From: Chloroflexota bacterium
GTDB lineage: Bacteria > Chloroflexota > Anaerolineae > Anaerolineales > UBA11657
Assembly (NCBI GenBank): GCA_003670425.1
Contig: QWRL01000033.1
Span: 1-16,543, forward strand
Reading direction: 5' to 3'
DNA length: 16,543 nt
The notes below the pieces were generated by a model, which worked only from the letters and a program-made list of their open reading frames with translations, was not told where the DNA came from and made no database searches. Below are positions 7,893-14,830 of the stretch, piece after piece (within the stretch, counting starts at the first letter, position 1; every line of letters begins with the position of its first letter). The position numbers and the translations under genes are program-made.

Positions 7893-8120
7893 TTACATAA
7901 TCTCAAGATCAACCCGTTCTCCGGAGCGTTGCGCCAGCGCCGACAAAACCGTGCGCAAAGCGGCGGCGGTTGCACCGCGCCGGCCAATCACCCGGCCGGC
8001 ATCTTCTTGCGCCACTTGCAAGTGCAGGGTTTGCACGCCGCGGATGTCGCGTTCGCGCACAACCACGCGCTCGGGGGCGCCCACCATTCCGCGGGCCAGG
8101 TACTCGAGCAGCGCTTTCAT
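7893..8120 (-). CDS. khpA: KH-domain RNA-binding protein KhpA
   Basis: A 75-residue single KH domain protein (YlqC/KhpA family). The nucleic-acid-binding loop is visible as VIGRRG (GxxG = GRRG) at about 44-49, preceded by the strand LHLQVAQEDAG and followed by the helix ATAAALRTVLSALAQ. In Gram-positive bacteria KhpA pairs with KhpB (Jag/EloR) and affects cell elongation and division through RNA binding; whether this holds here is inference, as khpB is not in the window. The ATG at 8120 lies nine bases after the rpsP stop, so the two are almost certainly cotranscribed and coupled. The position between rpsP and rimM is the classic location of this gene. Confidence 0.95.
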   Translation of the reverse strand: MKALLEYLARGMVGAPERVVVRERDIRGVQTLHLQVAQEDAGRVIGRRGATAAALRTVLSALAQRSGERVDLEIM

Positions 8121-8129
8121 AATGCGGCG

Positions 8130-8537
8130 CTACGCGGCGGGTGCGGCCGCTGCAGCGGCGGCTGCGGCTGCAGCAGCCTTGGCTTTCTTTGTGGGGCGCG
8201 CGGCGCGCGGTGCCGGCACCGTTGGATGCGCTGCGGCCAGCGCAGCTTCTGCCAGCAAGCCCTCCAGCGCCTCGCCCGCCTTCAGCCGGTCAAATCGCTT
8301 CATTGTTCCCACCACGCCCAGCAGGCGCGCCATCGTATCACTGGGTTGGGCGCCCTTGCCCAGCCAGTGCAGCATGCGCGCCTCGTCAACCACAATTGTG
8401 GCCGGCTCATGGCGCGGGTTGTAGTGCCCCAAAACTTCCAGAAAGCGCCCGTCGCGTGCGCAATCCTGGTCTGCAGCCACCATGCGATATGAGGGCTGAT
8501 TTCTTGCGCCTGCCCGGCGCAGCCTAATTCGTACCAT
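8130..8537 (-). CDS. rpsP: 30S ribosomal protein S16 with Ala-rich tail
   Basis: 135 residues. The first 85 or so are a standard S16 (MVRIRLRRAGARNQPSYRMV, LGHYNPRHEP, WLGKGAQPSDTMARLL), a 16S rRNA-binding protein needed for 30S assembly. S16 is usually about 80-90 residues; here an extra tail of about 45 residues ends in KKAK, twelve consecutive Ala and PAA. The Ala codons are mixed (GCT, GCA, GCC, GCG), so this is not a simple trinucleotide repeat. The ATG at 8537 has AAGGAG 11 nt upstream, a little distant. It lies 61 nt after ffh and nine bases before khpA. Confidence 0.97.
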   Translation of the reverse strand: MVRIRLRRAGARNQPSYRMVAADQDCARDGRFLEVLGHYNPRHEPATIVVDEARMLHWLGKGAQPSDTMARLLGVVGTMKRFDRLKAGEALEGLLAEAALAAAHPTVPAPRAARPTKKAKAAAAAAAAAAAAPAA

Positions 8538-8598
8538 AAATCTTAGTTCTCCTTCCGGGTGGGATTGTAACCCAAGCCGGGAGTTTTGCGGAAACCAA

Positions 8599-9924
8599 CT
8601 ACCCGCCCAATTGGCGGAGCAATCCCAGCATGCCGCGCTTGTTCTTGCCGAACTGCTTCATCATATCCTGCATCTGCCGAAACTGCTTGAGCAGCTGGTT
8701 CACATCCTGCACCTGCGTGCCGGATCCCGCCGCCACGCGCCGTTTGCGGCTGCTGTTCATCACGCGCGGGTCGCGCCGCTCCGCCAGCGTCATCGAGCAT
8801 ACAATCGCCTCCGAGCGCGTCAGCTGCCGGTCCATCTGTGCCGGGTCCATTGCGGCCGCAGCCCGCCCCAACCCGGGCAGCATCTCCATCAATTGCCCCA
8901 TCGAACCGAGCTTGCGCATCTGGCGCAGCTGGTCGAGAAAATCATTCAGGTCCAGCTCAGACTTTAGCAGCTTCTGCTGCATTTGCTGCGCCTGCGCAAT
9001 ATCAAAGCTGGCCTCGGCTTTTTCAATCAGGCCAATGATGTCGCCCATGCCCAGAATGCGCCCCGCCAGCCGGCCGGGATCAAACACCTCGAGCCCGTCC
9101 ATCTTTTCGCTGACACCAAGAAATTTGATGGGCACCGCAGCGACACTGCGAATGGAAATGGCAGCGCCGCCGCGCGCATCGCCATCCATCTTGGTTAGCA
9201 CCAGCCCGGTGAGGCCCACAGCGGCGTGAAAGCCCTCTGCAATGCGCACGGCCGCCTGCCCCAGCATGGCATCCGCCACCAGCAGCACCTCGCCCGGCTG
9301 CGTCAACGCCTTGATCGCGGTCACCTCGGCCATCATGTCCGCATCAATTTGCAAACGGCCGGCGGTATCCATGATCACAACCGTGCAGCCCGTGGCAGCG
9401 GCCTCGCGCTGCGCCGCCGCGCAAAGTTGCGGTGGCGCCTGCGTGCCGGTGAACACGGGGATGTCCAGCTGCTTGCCAATGGTGCGCAGCTGGTCAACAG
9501 CAGCCGGCCGGTACGGATCGGCTGCCACCAGCAGCGGCCGCTGCCCATCAGCCCGCAGCCAGCGTGCCAGCTTTCCCGCCAGTGTGGTCTTGCCGGCGCC
9601 CTGCAAACCCACCAGCAAAATGCTGCGCGGGGCCGGCCCCTGCAAATTTAAACGCTCCGGCGTCCCCAGCGTGGCAATCAGCTCCTCATGCACAATCTTG
9701 ATCACCTGCTGCCCGGGGTTGAGCGCCTGCGAGACTTCGCTGCCCACCGCCCGCGCGCGCACGCGGTCCAGCAAACTCTTGACCACCGTAAAGTGCACAT
9801 CCGCTTCCAGCAGCGCCAGGCGGATGTCGCGCATGCCGGTGTCCACGTCCGCTGCAGAAAGTTTTCCGCGCCGGCTGAACTCCTTGAAGACTGCCTGCAG
9901 TTTGCTGGAAAGTGTTTCGAACAT
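8599..9924 (-). CDS. ffh: Signal recognition particle protein Ffh (SRP54)
   Basis: 441 residues. Ffh is the protein subunit of bacterial SRP: it binds signal sequences of nascent membrane proteins and docks with FtsY. The N domain covers about 1-95 (starting MFETLSSKLQAVFKEF). The GTPase G domain shows G1 GLQGAGKTT at 106-114, DPYRPAAVDQLR, DTAGR at 186-190 and TKMDGDARGG at 244-253. The C-terminal M domain has the 4.5S RNA-binding region (SRKRRVAAGSG) and Met/Gln-rich helices such as FRQMQDMMKQFGK. The reading frame stays open upstream to 10131, but those 69 extra codons are not Ffh-like and overlap the promoter, so the ATG at 9924 is used. There is no obvious Shine-Dalgarno. First gene of the minus-strand block. 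Confidence 0.97.
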   Translation of the reverse strand: MFETLSSKLQAVFKEFSRRGKLSAADVDTGMRDIRLALLEADVHFTVVKSLLDRVRARAVGSEVSQALNPGQQVIKIVHEELIATLGTPERLNLQGPAPRSILLVGLQGAGKTTLAGKLARWLRADGQRPLLVAADPYRPAAVDQLRTIGKQLDIPVFTGTQAPPQLCAAAQREAAATGCTVVIMDTAGRLQIDADMMAEVTAIKALTQPGEVLLVADAMLGQAAVRIAEGFHAAVGLTGLVLTKMDGDARGGAAISIRSVAAVPIKFLGVSEKMDGLEVFDPGRLAGRILGMGDIIGLIEKAEASFDIAQAQQMQQKLLKSELDLNDFLDQLRQMRKLGSMGQLMEMLPGLGRAAAAMDPAQMDRQLTRSEAIVCSMTLAERRDPRVMNSSRKRRVAAGSGTQVQDVNQLLKQFRQMQDMMKQFGKNKRGMLGLLRQLGG

Positions 9925-9964
9925 ATTTGGCTGCGCGGTGCGCGCCAGCGCACCGTATGCAAAA

Positions 9965-9993
9965 AGTTTAGCGGTGCGCGGCAAGCCCGTCAA
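9965..9993 (-). promoter_or_regulatory. Sigma70-type promoter of the ffh operon
   Basis: On the minus strand TTGACG (9993-9988) and TAAACT (9970-9965) are separated by exactly 17 nt. Transcription should start near 9958, leaving a leader of about 34 nt before the ffh ATG. This is in the only sizeable gene-free stretch of the window (9925-10218), where I otherwise see only the degV promoter. Confidence 0.7.
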
Positions 9994-10169
9994 GCAGTGG
10001 TCGGCGCATTTGCGCAGCGCTATTGGCACGCAGCCCGCCGGTCCACCACTTCGCAATAATCCGTGACGGCCATGTCCTGAAGCGCACCCAGACGGCGCTC
10101 TGCCACCGGTGCTCGCAAGCCGCCCGCCCAAAAGGTACTGTCACATGTGCCCGGCGGCAACGCGCGCCA

Positions 10170-10178
10170 TGTTACAAT
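10170..10178 (+). promoter_or_regulatory. Extended -10 promoter of degV
   Basis: TGT-TACAAT is an extended -10 with a 5/6 hexamer match. It would start transcription near 10185, giving a leader of about 34 nt. No -35 match is clear; an 8-bp palindrome CACATGTG lies at 10142-10149, near the expected -43 to -35 region. Confidence 0.5.
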
Positions 10179-10204
10179 TGGCAACGTTCGATTTACTAAC
10201 TGCT

Positions 10205-10210
10205 AGGAGG
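10205..10210 (+). promoter_or_regulatory. Strong ribosome-binding site of degV
   Basis: AGGAGG, the full anti-Shine-Dalgarno complement, lies eight bases before the ATG at 10219. It is the best ribosome site in the window. Confidence 0.85.
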
Positions 10211-10218
10211 CATCAATC

Positions 10219-11070
10219 ATGGCGAATAAAATTGCGATTGTCACCGACAGTACCGCATACATTCCAGAAGCGCTCAACCGGCAGTACAACATTCATGTTG
10301 TGCCGCAGGTGCTTATCTGGGAGCAGAAGACCTACCGCGACGGCGTCGACATCAAGCCGGCCGAGTTTTACCAGCGCCAGCTGATCACCGCCACCCACCC
10401 CACCACATCGCAAGCCACGGTGGAAGATTTCAAAAAGACATTTGAAGCCGCAGCCAAGGAAGCCGACAGTATTTTGACGATTGTGCTTTCGAGCGACCTG
10501 TCTGGCGCCTTCAACTCCGCCACCCAAGCCATGGTTGGTTTTGGCCCGCAAAAAATTGAGCTTATCGATTCGCGCATGATTTCCATGGCACTGGGCTATC
10601 TGGTGCTGGCTGCCGCCCGCGCTGCAGCGGACGGAGCCTCGATGGAGGATTGTGCGAACTTGGTGCGCACGCGCATCCCGCATGCGGGCGTAATCATCAC
10701 ACCCATCACGCTGGAATTTCTGCATCGCAGCGGCCGCATCAGCGGCACCAAGCGTTTACTGGGCACAGCCCTGAACGTGAAACCGATCCTTGAGCTGGTG
10801 AATGGCAAGTTGCATCCCGCTACGCAGGTGCGCACCACCAAAAAGGCGCAGCAACATGTTGTCGAAACGGTTGCGGCCAAGCTCCAAGCTGCCAAGCGCT
10901 TTCGTGTGGCTGCCGTGCACGCCAACGCGCCCGAAAATGCGCAAGAGATGCTTTCACTGTTATGCGAGAAGTGCACGCCGCTTGAGGCACTGGTGGCGGA
11001 CGTGAGCCCCACCGTGGGCTGCCACACCGGCCCCGGCACCACTGGCCTGGCGTGGTCGATCGAGGATTAG
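10219..11070 (+). CDS. DegV family lipid-binding protein
   Basis: 283 residues, typical for DegV proteins, which bind a fatty acid in a cleft between two alpha/beta domains; the FakB members present fatty acids to the kinase FakA. Visible family features are the start KIAIVTDSTAYIP (4-16), the TTSQATVEDF segment (family TSQPS-like), SSDLSGAFNSA, and EFLHRSGRISGTKRLLG with NVKPIL in the second domain, ending in VGCHTGPGTTGLAW with the ligand-contacting HTGPG. No FakA-like gene is in the window, so a role in fatty acid activation is inference. The ATG at 10219 is fixed by a perfect AGGAGG. It diverges from ffh and has its own terminator. Confidence 0.94.
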   Translation: MANKIAIVTDSTAYIPEALNRQYNIHVVPQVLIWEQKTYRDGVDIKPAEFYQRQLITATHPTTSQATVEDFKKTFEAAAKEADSILTIVLSSDLSGAFNSATQAMVGFGPQKIELIDSRMISMALGYLVLAAARAAADGASMEDCANLVRTRIPHAGVIITPITLEFLHRSGRISGTKRLLGTALNVKPILELVNGKLHPATQVRTTKKAQQHVVETVAAKLQAAKRFRVAAVHANAPENAQEMLSLLCEKCTPLEALVADVSPTVGCHTGPGTTGLAWSIED

Positions 11071-11073
11071 AGC

Positions 11074-11090
11074 CGGGGCTTTGCGCCCCG
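11074..11090 (+). other. Small GC hairpin just after degV
   Basis: CGGGGC (11074-11079) and GCCCCG (11085-11090) form a perfect 6-bp stem with loop TTTGC, starting three bases after the degV stop codon. No T tract follows, so it is probably an RNA-stabilising 3' structure rather than a terminator; the true terminator is at 11109. Confidence 0.45.
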
Positions 11091-11108
11091 CCCTGCGCTG
11101 GTTTTGTG

Positions 11109-11136
11109 AGCGGCCACCATCGGGTGGCCGCTTTTT
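11109..11136 (+). terminator. Rho-independent terminator of degV
   Basis: A perfect 10-bp stem, AGCGGCCACC (11109-11118) with GGTGGCCGCT (11123-11132) and loop ATCG, is followed by TTTT and then ATT. It separates degV from the propeller gene downstream. Confidence 0.9.
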
Positions 11137-11196
11137 ATTGCAATTTTTCCTAATGGCGGCGCTGCGCGCGCCGATACCAACCAAGGGTGTGCCTGT

Positions 11197-12186
11197 TTGC
11201 GGAAGCGGGCCGCCCACTGGCTTCAAAAAGTGCAACTCAGAATAAATCGCCCCCGGCTGGCGCTGTTGCGGCGCGCTTGCTTCGCGCTGCTGCTCAGTGG
11301 CATGATTGCCAGCGCAGAGACCCCGCTGGCCGGACGGCCGCTGGCACAAGCGCGCGGCGGCGGCGGCATGATCGTCAACCATGTTGTCATCTGGGACGGC
11401 GCAGAAGAGCGCTGGCATCCACTGGGGTTGGGCACGGACGATAAAGTATTCGCAACCAGCACGCGCGGCTCCGACCTTTTCATTGGCGGATGGTTCAAGA
11501 ATCTTTCCAACCCGGACGGCTCGCAGCTTAAAGAAAGCTTTATTGCGCGCTGGGACGGAAAGACCTGGACGGAGTTGGGCGACGGCCTGAATGGCATTGT
11601 GTATGCAATTGCCGCCACCGATACAGACCTCTACGCCGGCGGCGCATTCACCAAAGCCGGCGGCCAGCCTGCCAACCATGTGGCACGCTGGGACGGCGAG
11701 AAGTGGCAGCCGCTCGGTGCCGGCCTCAATGGATCTGTTTATGCCATCGCAATCGACGGCAACGATGTTTATGTGGGCGGCTACTTCTTTCGGGCAGGCG
11801 GGCTGCCCGCCAACCACATAGCCAAGTGGGATGGCACACGCTGGTCGCCGCTAAGTGTGGGGCCAAACAACTGGGTGCACAGCCTGGTGATGCTGGACGG
11901 CACGCTTTACGCCGGCGGTATGTTCACAAAAGTCGACACGATGGATGCGAGCTATATTGCAAAGTGGAATGGCTCGCGCTGGAGCAGAGTTGGCAGCGGC
12001 ACTGGCTATTGGATCATGGCTATGGTCGCGCATAAAGGCGCACTCTATGCCGGCGGTTACTTTACATCCCCCGGCGGCAAACCCGCCCGCTGCACTGTCC
12101 AGGGGGGTGGGAAGCAGGGGGGCGGGGTGGGGGGGGGGGTGGGCGGGCCGGGGTACGGCACGGGCTGCCGGCCGGGCCAACCGTAG
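11197..12186 (+). CDS. Secreted beta-propeller protein, N-terminal part
   Basis: 329 residues from a TTG at 11197 (AAGGG nine bases upstream) to a TAG at 12184-12186. A GTG at 11230 is an alternative start. Residues about 16-40 form a Sec signal peptide: basic n-region, hydrophobic LALLRRACFALLLSGMIASA, likely cleavage after ASA. Five intact repeats of about 45 residues follow with the consensus W-D/N-G-x-x-W-x-x-L-G-x-G, then V-Y-A-I and L-Y-A-G-G-x-F-x-x-A-G-G. They resemble Kelch/Rax2-type propeller blades. The sixth repeat is unreadable because of a G-rich patch. The next ORF is in the same frame only 12 bases on and continues the blades, so these are two parts of one gene. Function and ligand are unknown; an extracellular location is inferred from the signal peptide. 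Confidence 0.75.
   Translation: MRKRAAHWLQKVQLRINRPRLALLRRACFALLLSGMIASAETPLAGRPLAQARGGGGMIVNHVVIWDGAEERWHPLGLGTDDKVFATSTRGSDLFIGGWFKNLSNPDGSQLKESFIARWDGKTWTELGDGLNGIVYAIAATDTDLYAGGAFTKAGGQPANHVARWDGEKWQPLGAGLNGSVYAIAIDGNDVYVGGYFFRAGGLPANHIAKWDGTRWSPLSVGPNNWVHSLVMLDGTLYAGGMFTKVDTMDASYIAKWNGSRWSRVGSGTGYWIMAMVAHKGALYAGGYFTSPGGKPARCTVQGGGKQGGGVGGGVGGPGYGTGCRPGQP
12102..12186 (+). other. G-rich patch with in-frame TAG in the propeller gene
   Basis: In 12102-12153, 41 of 52 bases are G, with runs of 6, 3, 6, 4, 11, 3, 3 and 4. The patch replaces one blade of the propeller. Between the flanking PA and GG landmarks there are exactly 34 codons, as in the intact third blade. The expected Trp positions read GGG, expected Val and Ala positions read GGG and GGC, and the stop TAG falls on the conserved Tyr of the LYAGG motif. 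This fits substitutions toward G without net indels, as expected from bad base calls or a consensus error. It could also form a G-quadruplex if real. Confidence 0.7.
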
Positions 12187-12198
12187 CTAGGCGGCGAG

Positions 12199-13500
12199 AT
12201 GCGCCGCGCCGGCGGTGCGCTGGTGGACCGGATTGCGAGCTGGGATGGTGAAGCGTGGGCGCCGTTTGGCGGCGGCGTGGATGACTGGGTGTGGGCAATT
12301 GCCGCCGCTCCGCAGCCCGCTGGCGCAGCCACTGGCGCTCCCGACAACGTGTTTGTCGGCGGCTGGTTCCTTGCCGCCCGCAACAAAACCGAGCAGCTGT
12401 TGGATACGCGCCACATCGCCCGCTGGGACACGCAGACCGAGCAATGGGCTGCGCTCGGTGGTGGCACAGATGGCACCGTATACACCATCGACTTTGGCAG
12501 TGACGTTGTTTACGCCGGTGGAGATTTTCAAACTGCATTCAACACTGATTTCAGCAAGGTGGCCGCAAATAATATTGCGGCCTGGGACGGGAACAAATGG
12601 AACGCGCTTGGCGGCGGCTTCAATGGCGTGGTGTATGACATTGCTTACAACAAAGCCGACGACAGCTTGTACGCCGTTGGCTGGTTCACCAAGGCCTACA
12701 ACTATGTGGAGGGGGACGGCCAATCGCTGCAGGGCGAAGTTGCGACCACGGCGATTGAGGTGAACCGCGCGGCGCGCTGGGCCAGCGGCAAATGGGAACC
12801 ACTCGACGGCGGTTTGAACAACCGCGCATATTCTGTGCTGCTGGATGGCGACGATGTTTATGTCGCCGGCGACTTCAGCATGGCCGGCGACGTTGTAACC
12901 TACCGCACCGTAAAGTGGGCCGGGGGGCAATGGGAGCGCTTCGGCCCGGAGTGGAACAACCGCGTGTATGCGCTTGAAAAATCCCCCGCAGGAATTTTTG
13001 TGGGCGGCATGTTTAGCTCGGGTGGAAAGACCAGTCGCTCGGCTTATTTCTCATTCTTTGACGGCAGTGGCTGGCCCGACACTGGAATCAACCTAAATAA
13101 CTGGGTTCATACAGTCAAAGTTGTTGGGGGTGATTTCTATGTTGGCGGCTGGTTTGACGTGGCAACCAACCCCGATGGCAGCGTGGTACGCGCAGAACGC
13201 ATTGCCAAGTGGGACGGAACCACGTGGTCCAGTTTGGGCAAGGGAGTCGGCGGCACAATCATCCCGTCCGTGTACTCAATCGAAGAAATTGACGGGCAGA
13301 TTTATGCGGGCGGAAACTTTTTAGCTGCGGGCACTGAAAGCTCGCGCTATGTTGCGCGCTGGGATGGCGAGCAGTGGCATGCCTTGGCGGTGGGCGTCAA
13401 CGACCGCGTATACAAACTGGCAGCCCAGGGACAGTACCTTTACCTCGGCGGGATGTTTACGCGCGCCGGAGGCTTGGGCAGCTACTTCTACGGCAAGTAA
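12199..13500 (+). CDS. Beta-propeller protein, C-terminal part
   Basis: 433 residues if read from the ATG at 12199, but more likely the in-frame continuation of the protein that begins at 11197: the frame is identical and only one TAG (12184-12186) intervenes. The codons before this ATG still match a blade (GGEM). It has no signal peptide of its own and no ribosome site. It holds the end of blade six and eight more blades (such as IASWDGEAWAPFGGGVDDWV, ARWDGEQWHALAVGVNDRVY), making 14 in total, enough for two seven-bladed propellers. Several blades carry insertions before the GG motif or between blades. The protein stops directly after the last blade (GGLGSYFYGK) with no anchor or sorting domain. 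It converges on murA with only three bases between the stop codons. Confidence 0.75.
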   Translation: MRRAGGALVDRIASWDGEAWAPFGGGVDDWVWAIAAAPQPAGAATGAPDNVFVGGWFLAARNKTEQLLDTRHIARWDTQTEQWAALGGGTDGTVYTIDFGSDVVYAGGDFQTAFNTDFSKVAANNIAAWDGNKWNALGGGFNGVVYDIAYNKADDSLYAVGWFTKAYNYVEGDGQSLQGEVATTAIEVNRAARWASGKWEPLDGGLNNRAYSVLLDGDDVYVAGDFSMAGDVVTYRTVKWAGGQWERFGPEWNNRVYALEKSPAGIFVGGMFSSGGKTSRSAYFSFFDGSGWPDTGINLNNWVHTVKVVGGDFYVGGWFDVATNPDGSVVRAERIAKWDGTTWSSLGKGVGGTIIPSVYSIEEIDGQIYAGGNFLAAGTESSRYVARWDGEQWHALAVGVNDRVYKLAAQGQYLYLGGMFTRAGGLGSYFYGK

Positions 13501-13503
13501 GCT

Positions 13504-14784
13504 CTAAGCCGGCGCGCGCACAATGTCTGCGCCCAGCGCGCGCAGCTTTTCATCCACGCGCTCATAGCCGCGTTCAATCTGGCCGATGTTGCGGATGAGC
13601 GACTCGCCTTGTGCGCATAACGCCGCCAGCAGCAGCGCCATGCCGGCGCGAATGTCCGGGCTCTCCAGCCGCTCCCCGCGCAAACGGCTGGGTCCCTGCA
13701 CCACACAGCGGTGCGGGTCGCACACAATGATGCGCGCGCCCATGCTCACCAGCTTGTCCACAAAGTACAGCCGGCTCTCAAACATTTTTTCATGGAACAA
13801 AACCGTGCCCGTGCACTGTGTGGCCACAAGGATCGCCACGCTCATCAAGTCCGCCGGAAAGCCCGGCCATGGGGCGTCATCAACCTTGGGGATGGCGCCG
13901 CCAAAGTCCTGCGTGACTGCCAATAGTTGATCGGCCGCCACCAGCAAGTCAGCCCCTTCGGTTTGCCAATGCACACCCAGGCGCCCAAATACCACGGCCG
14001 CCATTTCCAACGGGCATTGCGCCGCGCCCACAATGCGCACCTCGCCGCCCGTTACGGCTGCGGCGCCCGCAAAACTAACCACCTCCAGATAGTCCGGCTC
14101 CACGCTGTGCTCACCGCCCTGCAGGCGTGCCACGCCTTCAATCTCAAGCACATTACTGCCGATGCCGCGAATGCGCGCACCAAGCTGGTTTAGAAAACGG
14201 CACAGCTCCTGCACGTGCGGCTCGGATGCCACATTGCGCAGCACACTGCTGCCGCGCGCCAGCACAGCAGCCATTACCGCGTTTTCGGTGGCGGTCACAC
14301 TGGCTTCATCGAGCAGGATGGAAGCGCCCTGCAGGCCCTTGGTGTGCATGTGAAAACTTTCGCGCCATTCAATCTGCGCACCCAGCGCGCGCAGCGCCAG
14401 CAGGTGGGTGTCCAGCCGCCGCCGGCCAATCACATCGCCGCCCGGCGCAGCCAGCTGCAGCTGGCCGCAGCGCGCCAGCAGCGGCCCGGCCAACAGGATG
14501 GACGCGCGAATGGCACTGCACAGTTCCGGGTCAAGCTGGTCGCCGCTTACTTTTGCCGCGTGAATGCGCCACGTGCGCGGAGCAAGCAGCTCCACTGTGG
14601 CGCCGGCCGCTTCCACCAGCTGCCGCATAGTTTGCACATCTTGAATGAGCGGCATGTTGTGCAGCGTCACGGGCTGGTCAGTCAGCAGGCACGCAGCCAG
14701 CAATGGCATTGCTGAATTTTTGTTGCCGGCTGGCTGCACACTGCCGCGCAGCGGCACGCCGCCCCGAATTACAAACTGTTCCAT
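13504..14784 (-). CDS. murA: UDP-GlcNAc 1-carboxyvinyltransferase MurA
   Basis: 426 residues (E. coli MurA 419). MurA transfers enolpyruvate from PEP to UDP-N-acetylglucosamine, the first committed step of peptidoglycan synthesis, in the cytoplasm. Visible features are GNKNSAMPLLAA with catalytic K22, CSAIRASILLAGPLLAR with R93, the active-site loop PGGDVIGRRRLDTH, PWPGFPADLMS in the second domain, HEKMFESRLYFVDKL and the C-terminal GYERVDEKLRALGA. The loop residue that is Cys115 in E. coli is Asp117 here; the Asp form is active but not alkylated by fosfomycin in the bacteria where it has been tested. The ATG at 14784 has GGGTGA six bases upstream, and a good promoter lies at 14851-14823. It is transcribed alone, divergent from a membrane protein gene. 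Confidence 0.97.
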   Translation of the reverse strand: MEQFVIRGGVPLRGSVQPAGNKNSAMPLLAACLLTDQPVTLHNMPLIQDVQTMRQLVEAAGATVELLAPRTWRIHAAKVSGDQLDPELCSAIRASILLAGPLLARCGQLQLAAPGGDVIGRRRLDTHLLALRALGAQIEWRESFHMHTKGLQGASILLDEASVTATENAVMAAVLARGSSVLRNVASEPHVQELCRFLNQLGARIRGIGSNVLEIEGVARLQGGEHSVEPDYLEVVSFAGAAAVTGGEVRIVGAAQCPLEMAAVVFGRLGVHWQTEGADLLVAADQLLAVTQDFGGAIPKVDDAPWPGFPADLMSVAILVATQCTGTVLFHEKMFESRLYFVDKLVSMGARIIVCDPHRCVVQGPSRLRGERLESPDIRAGMALLLAALCAQGESLIRNIGQIERGYERVDEKLRALGADIVRAPA

Positions 14785-14817
14785 GATTGTTCACCCGCGC
14801 ACCCGCAGTGGCACGCA

Positions 14818-14830
14818 ATTACATTGTAAT
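14818..14830. repeat. Palindrome over the murA -10 box
   Basis: ATTACA (14818-14823) and TGTAAT (14825-14830) form a perfect 6-bp inverted repeat around one T. It overlaps the murA -10 hexamer, a position where a dimeric repressor would block transcription. It may equally be an AT-rich coincidence of the -10. Confidence 0.4.

Noticed and set aside
7044..8492. 482-codon plus-strand open frame opposite dprA, rimM, khpA and rpsP
   Set aside because: It is antisense to four clearly recognised genes; long shadow frames are expected at this GC content, and the translation has low-complexity Arg/Ala/Pro composition with no motif.
9925..10131. Upstream extension of ffh by 69 codons
   Set aside because: The extra residues resemble no SRP54 protein and run across the TTGACG/TAAACT promoter; MFETLSSKLQ at 9924 is the normal Ffh start.
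10142..10149. CACATGTG as a degV operator
   Set aside because: The palindrome is only 8 bp and does not extend; with no second copy in the window it cannot be separated from chance.
9925..10218. Gene for 4.5S SRP RNA next to ffh
   Set aside because: I looked for the conserved GGTCAGG/GGAA/AGCAG apical motif on both strands and did not see it.
11138..11166. Promoter for the propeller gene (TTGCAA in the intergenic gap)
   Set aside because: No -10 hexamer occurs at 16-18 nt from it; the promoter of this gene is not identifiable by eye.
12102..12153. Functional intragenic G-quadruplex
   Set aside because: The G runs could fold, but they replace conserved protein residues in a single blade and look like erroneous calls; not accepted without read support.
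12184..12186. Programmed TAG readthrough or pyrrolysine/suppressor use
   Set aside because: The residue expected there is the blade Tyr, and the neighbouring 30 codons are also G-biased away from the consensus, so a localised sequence problem explains it better; other genes here end in TAG as a normal stop.
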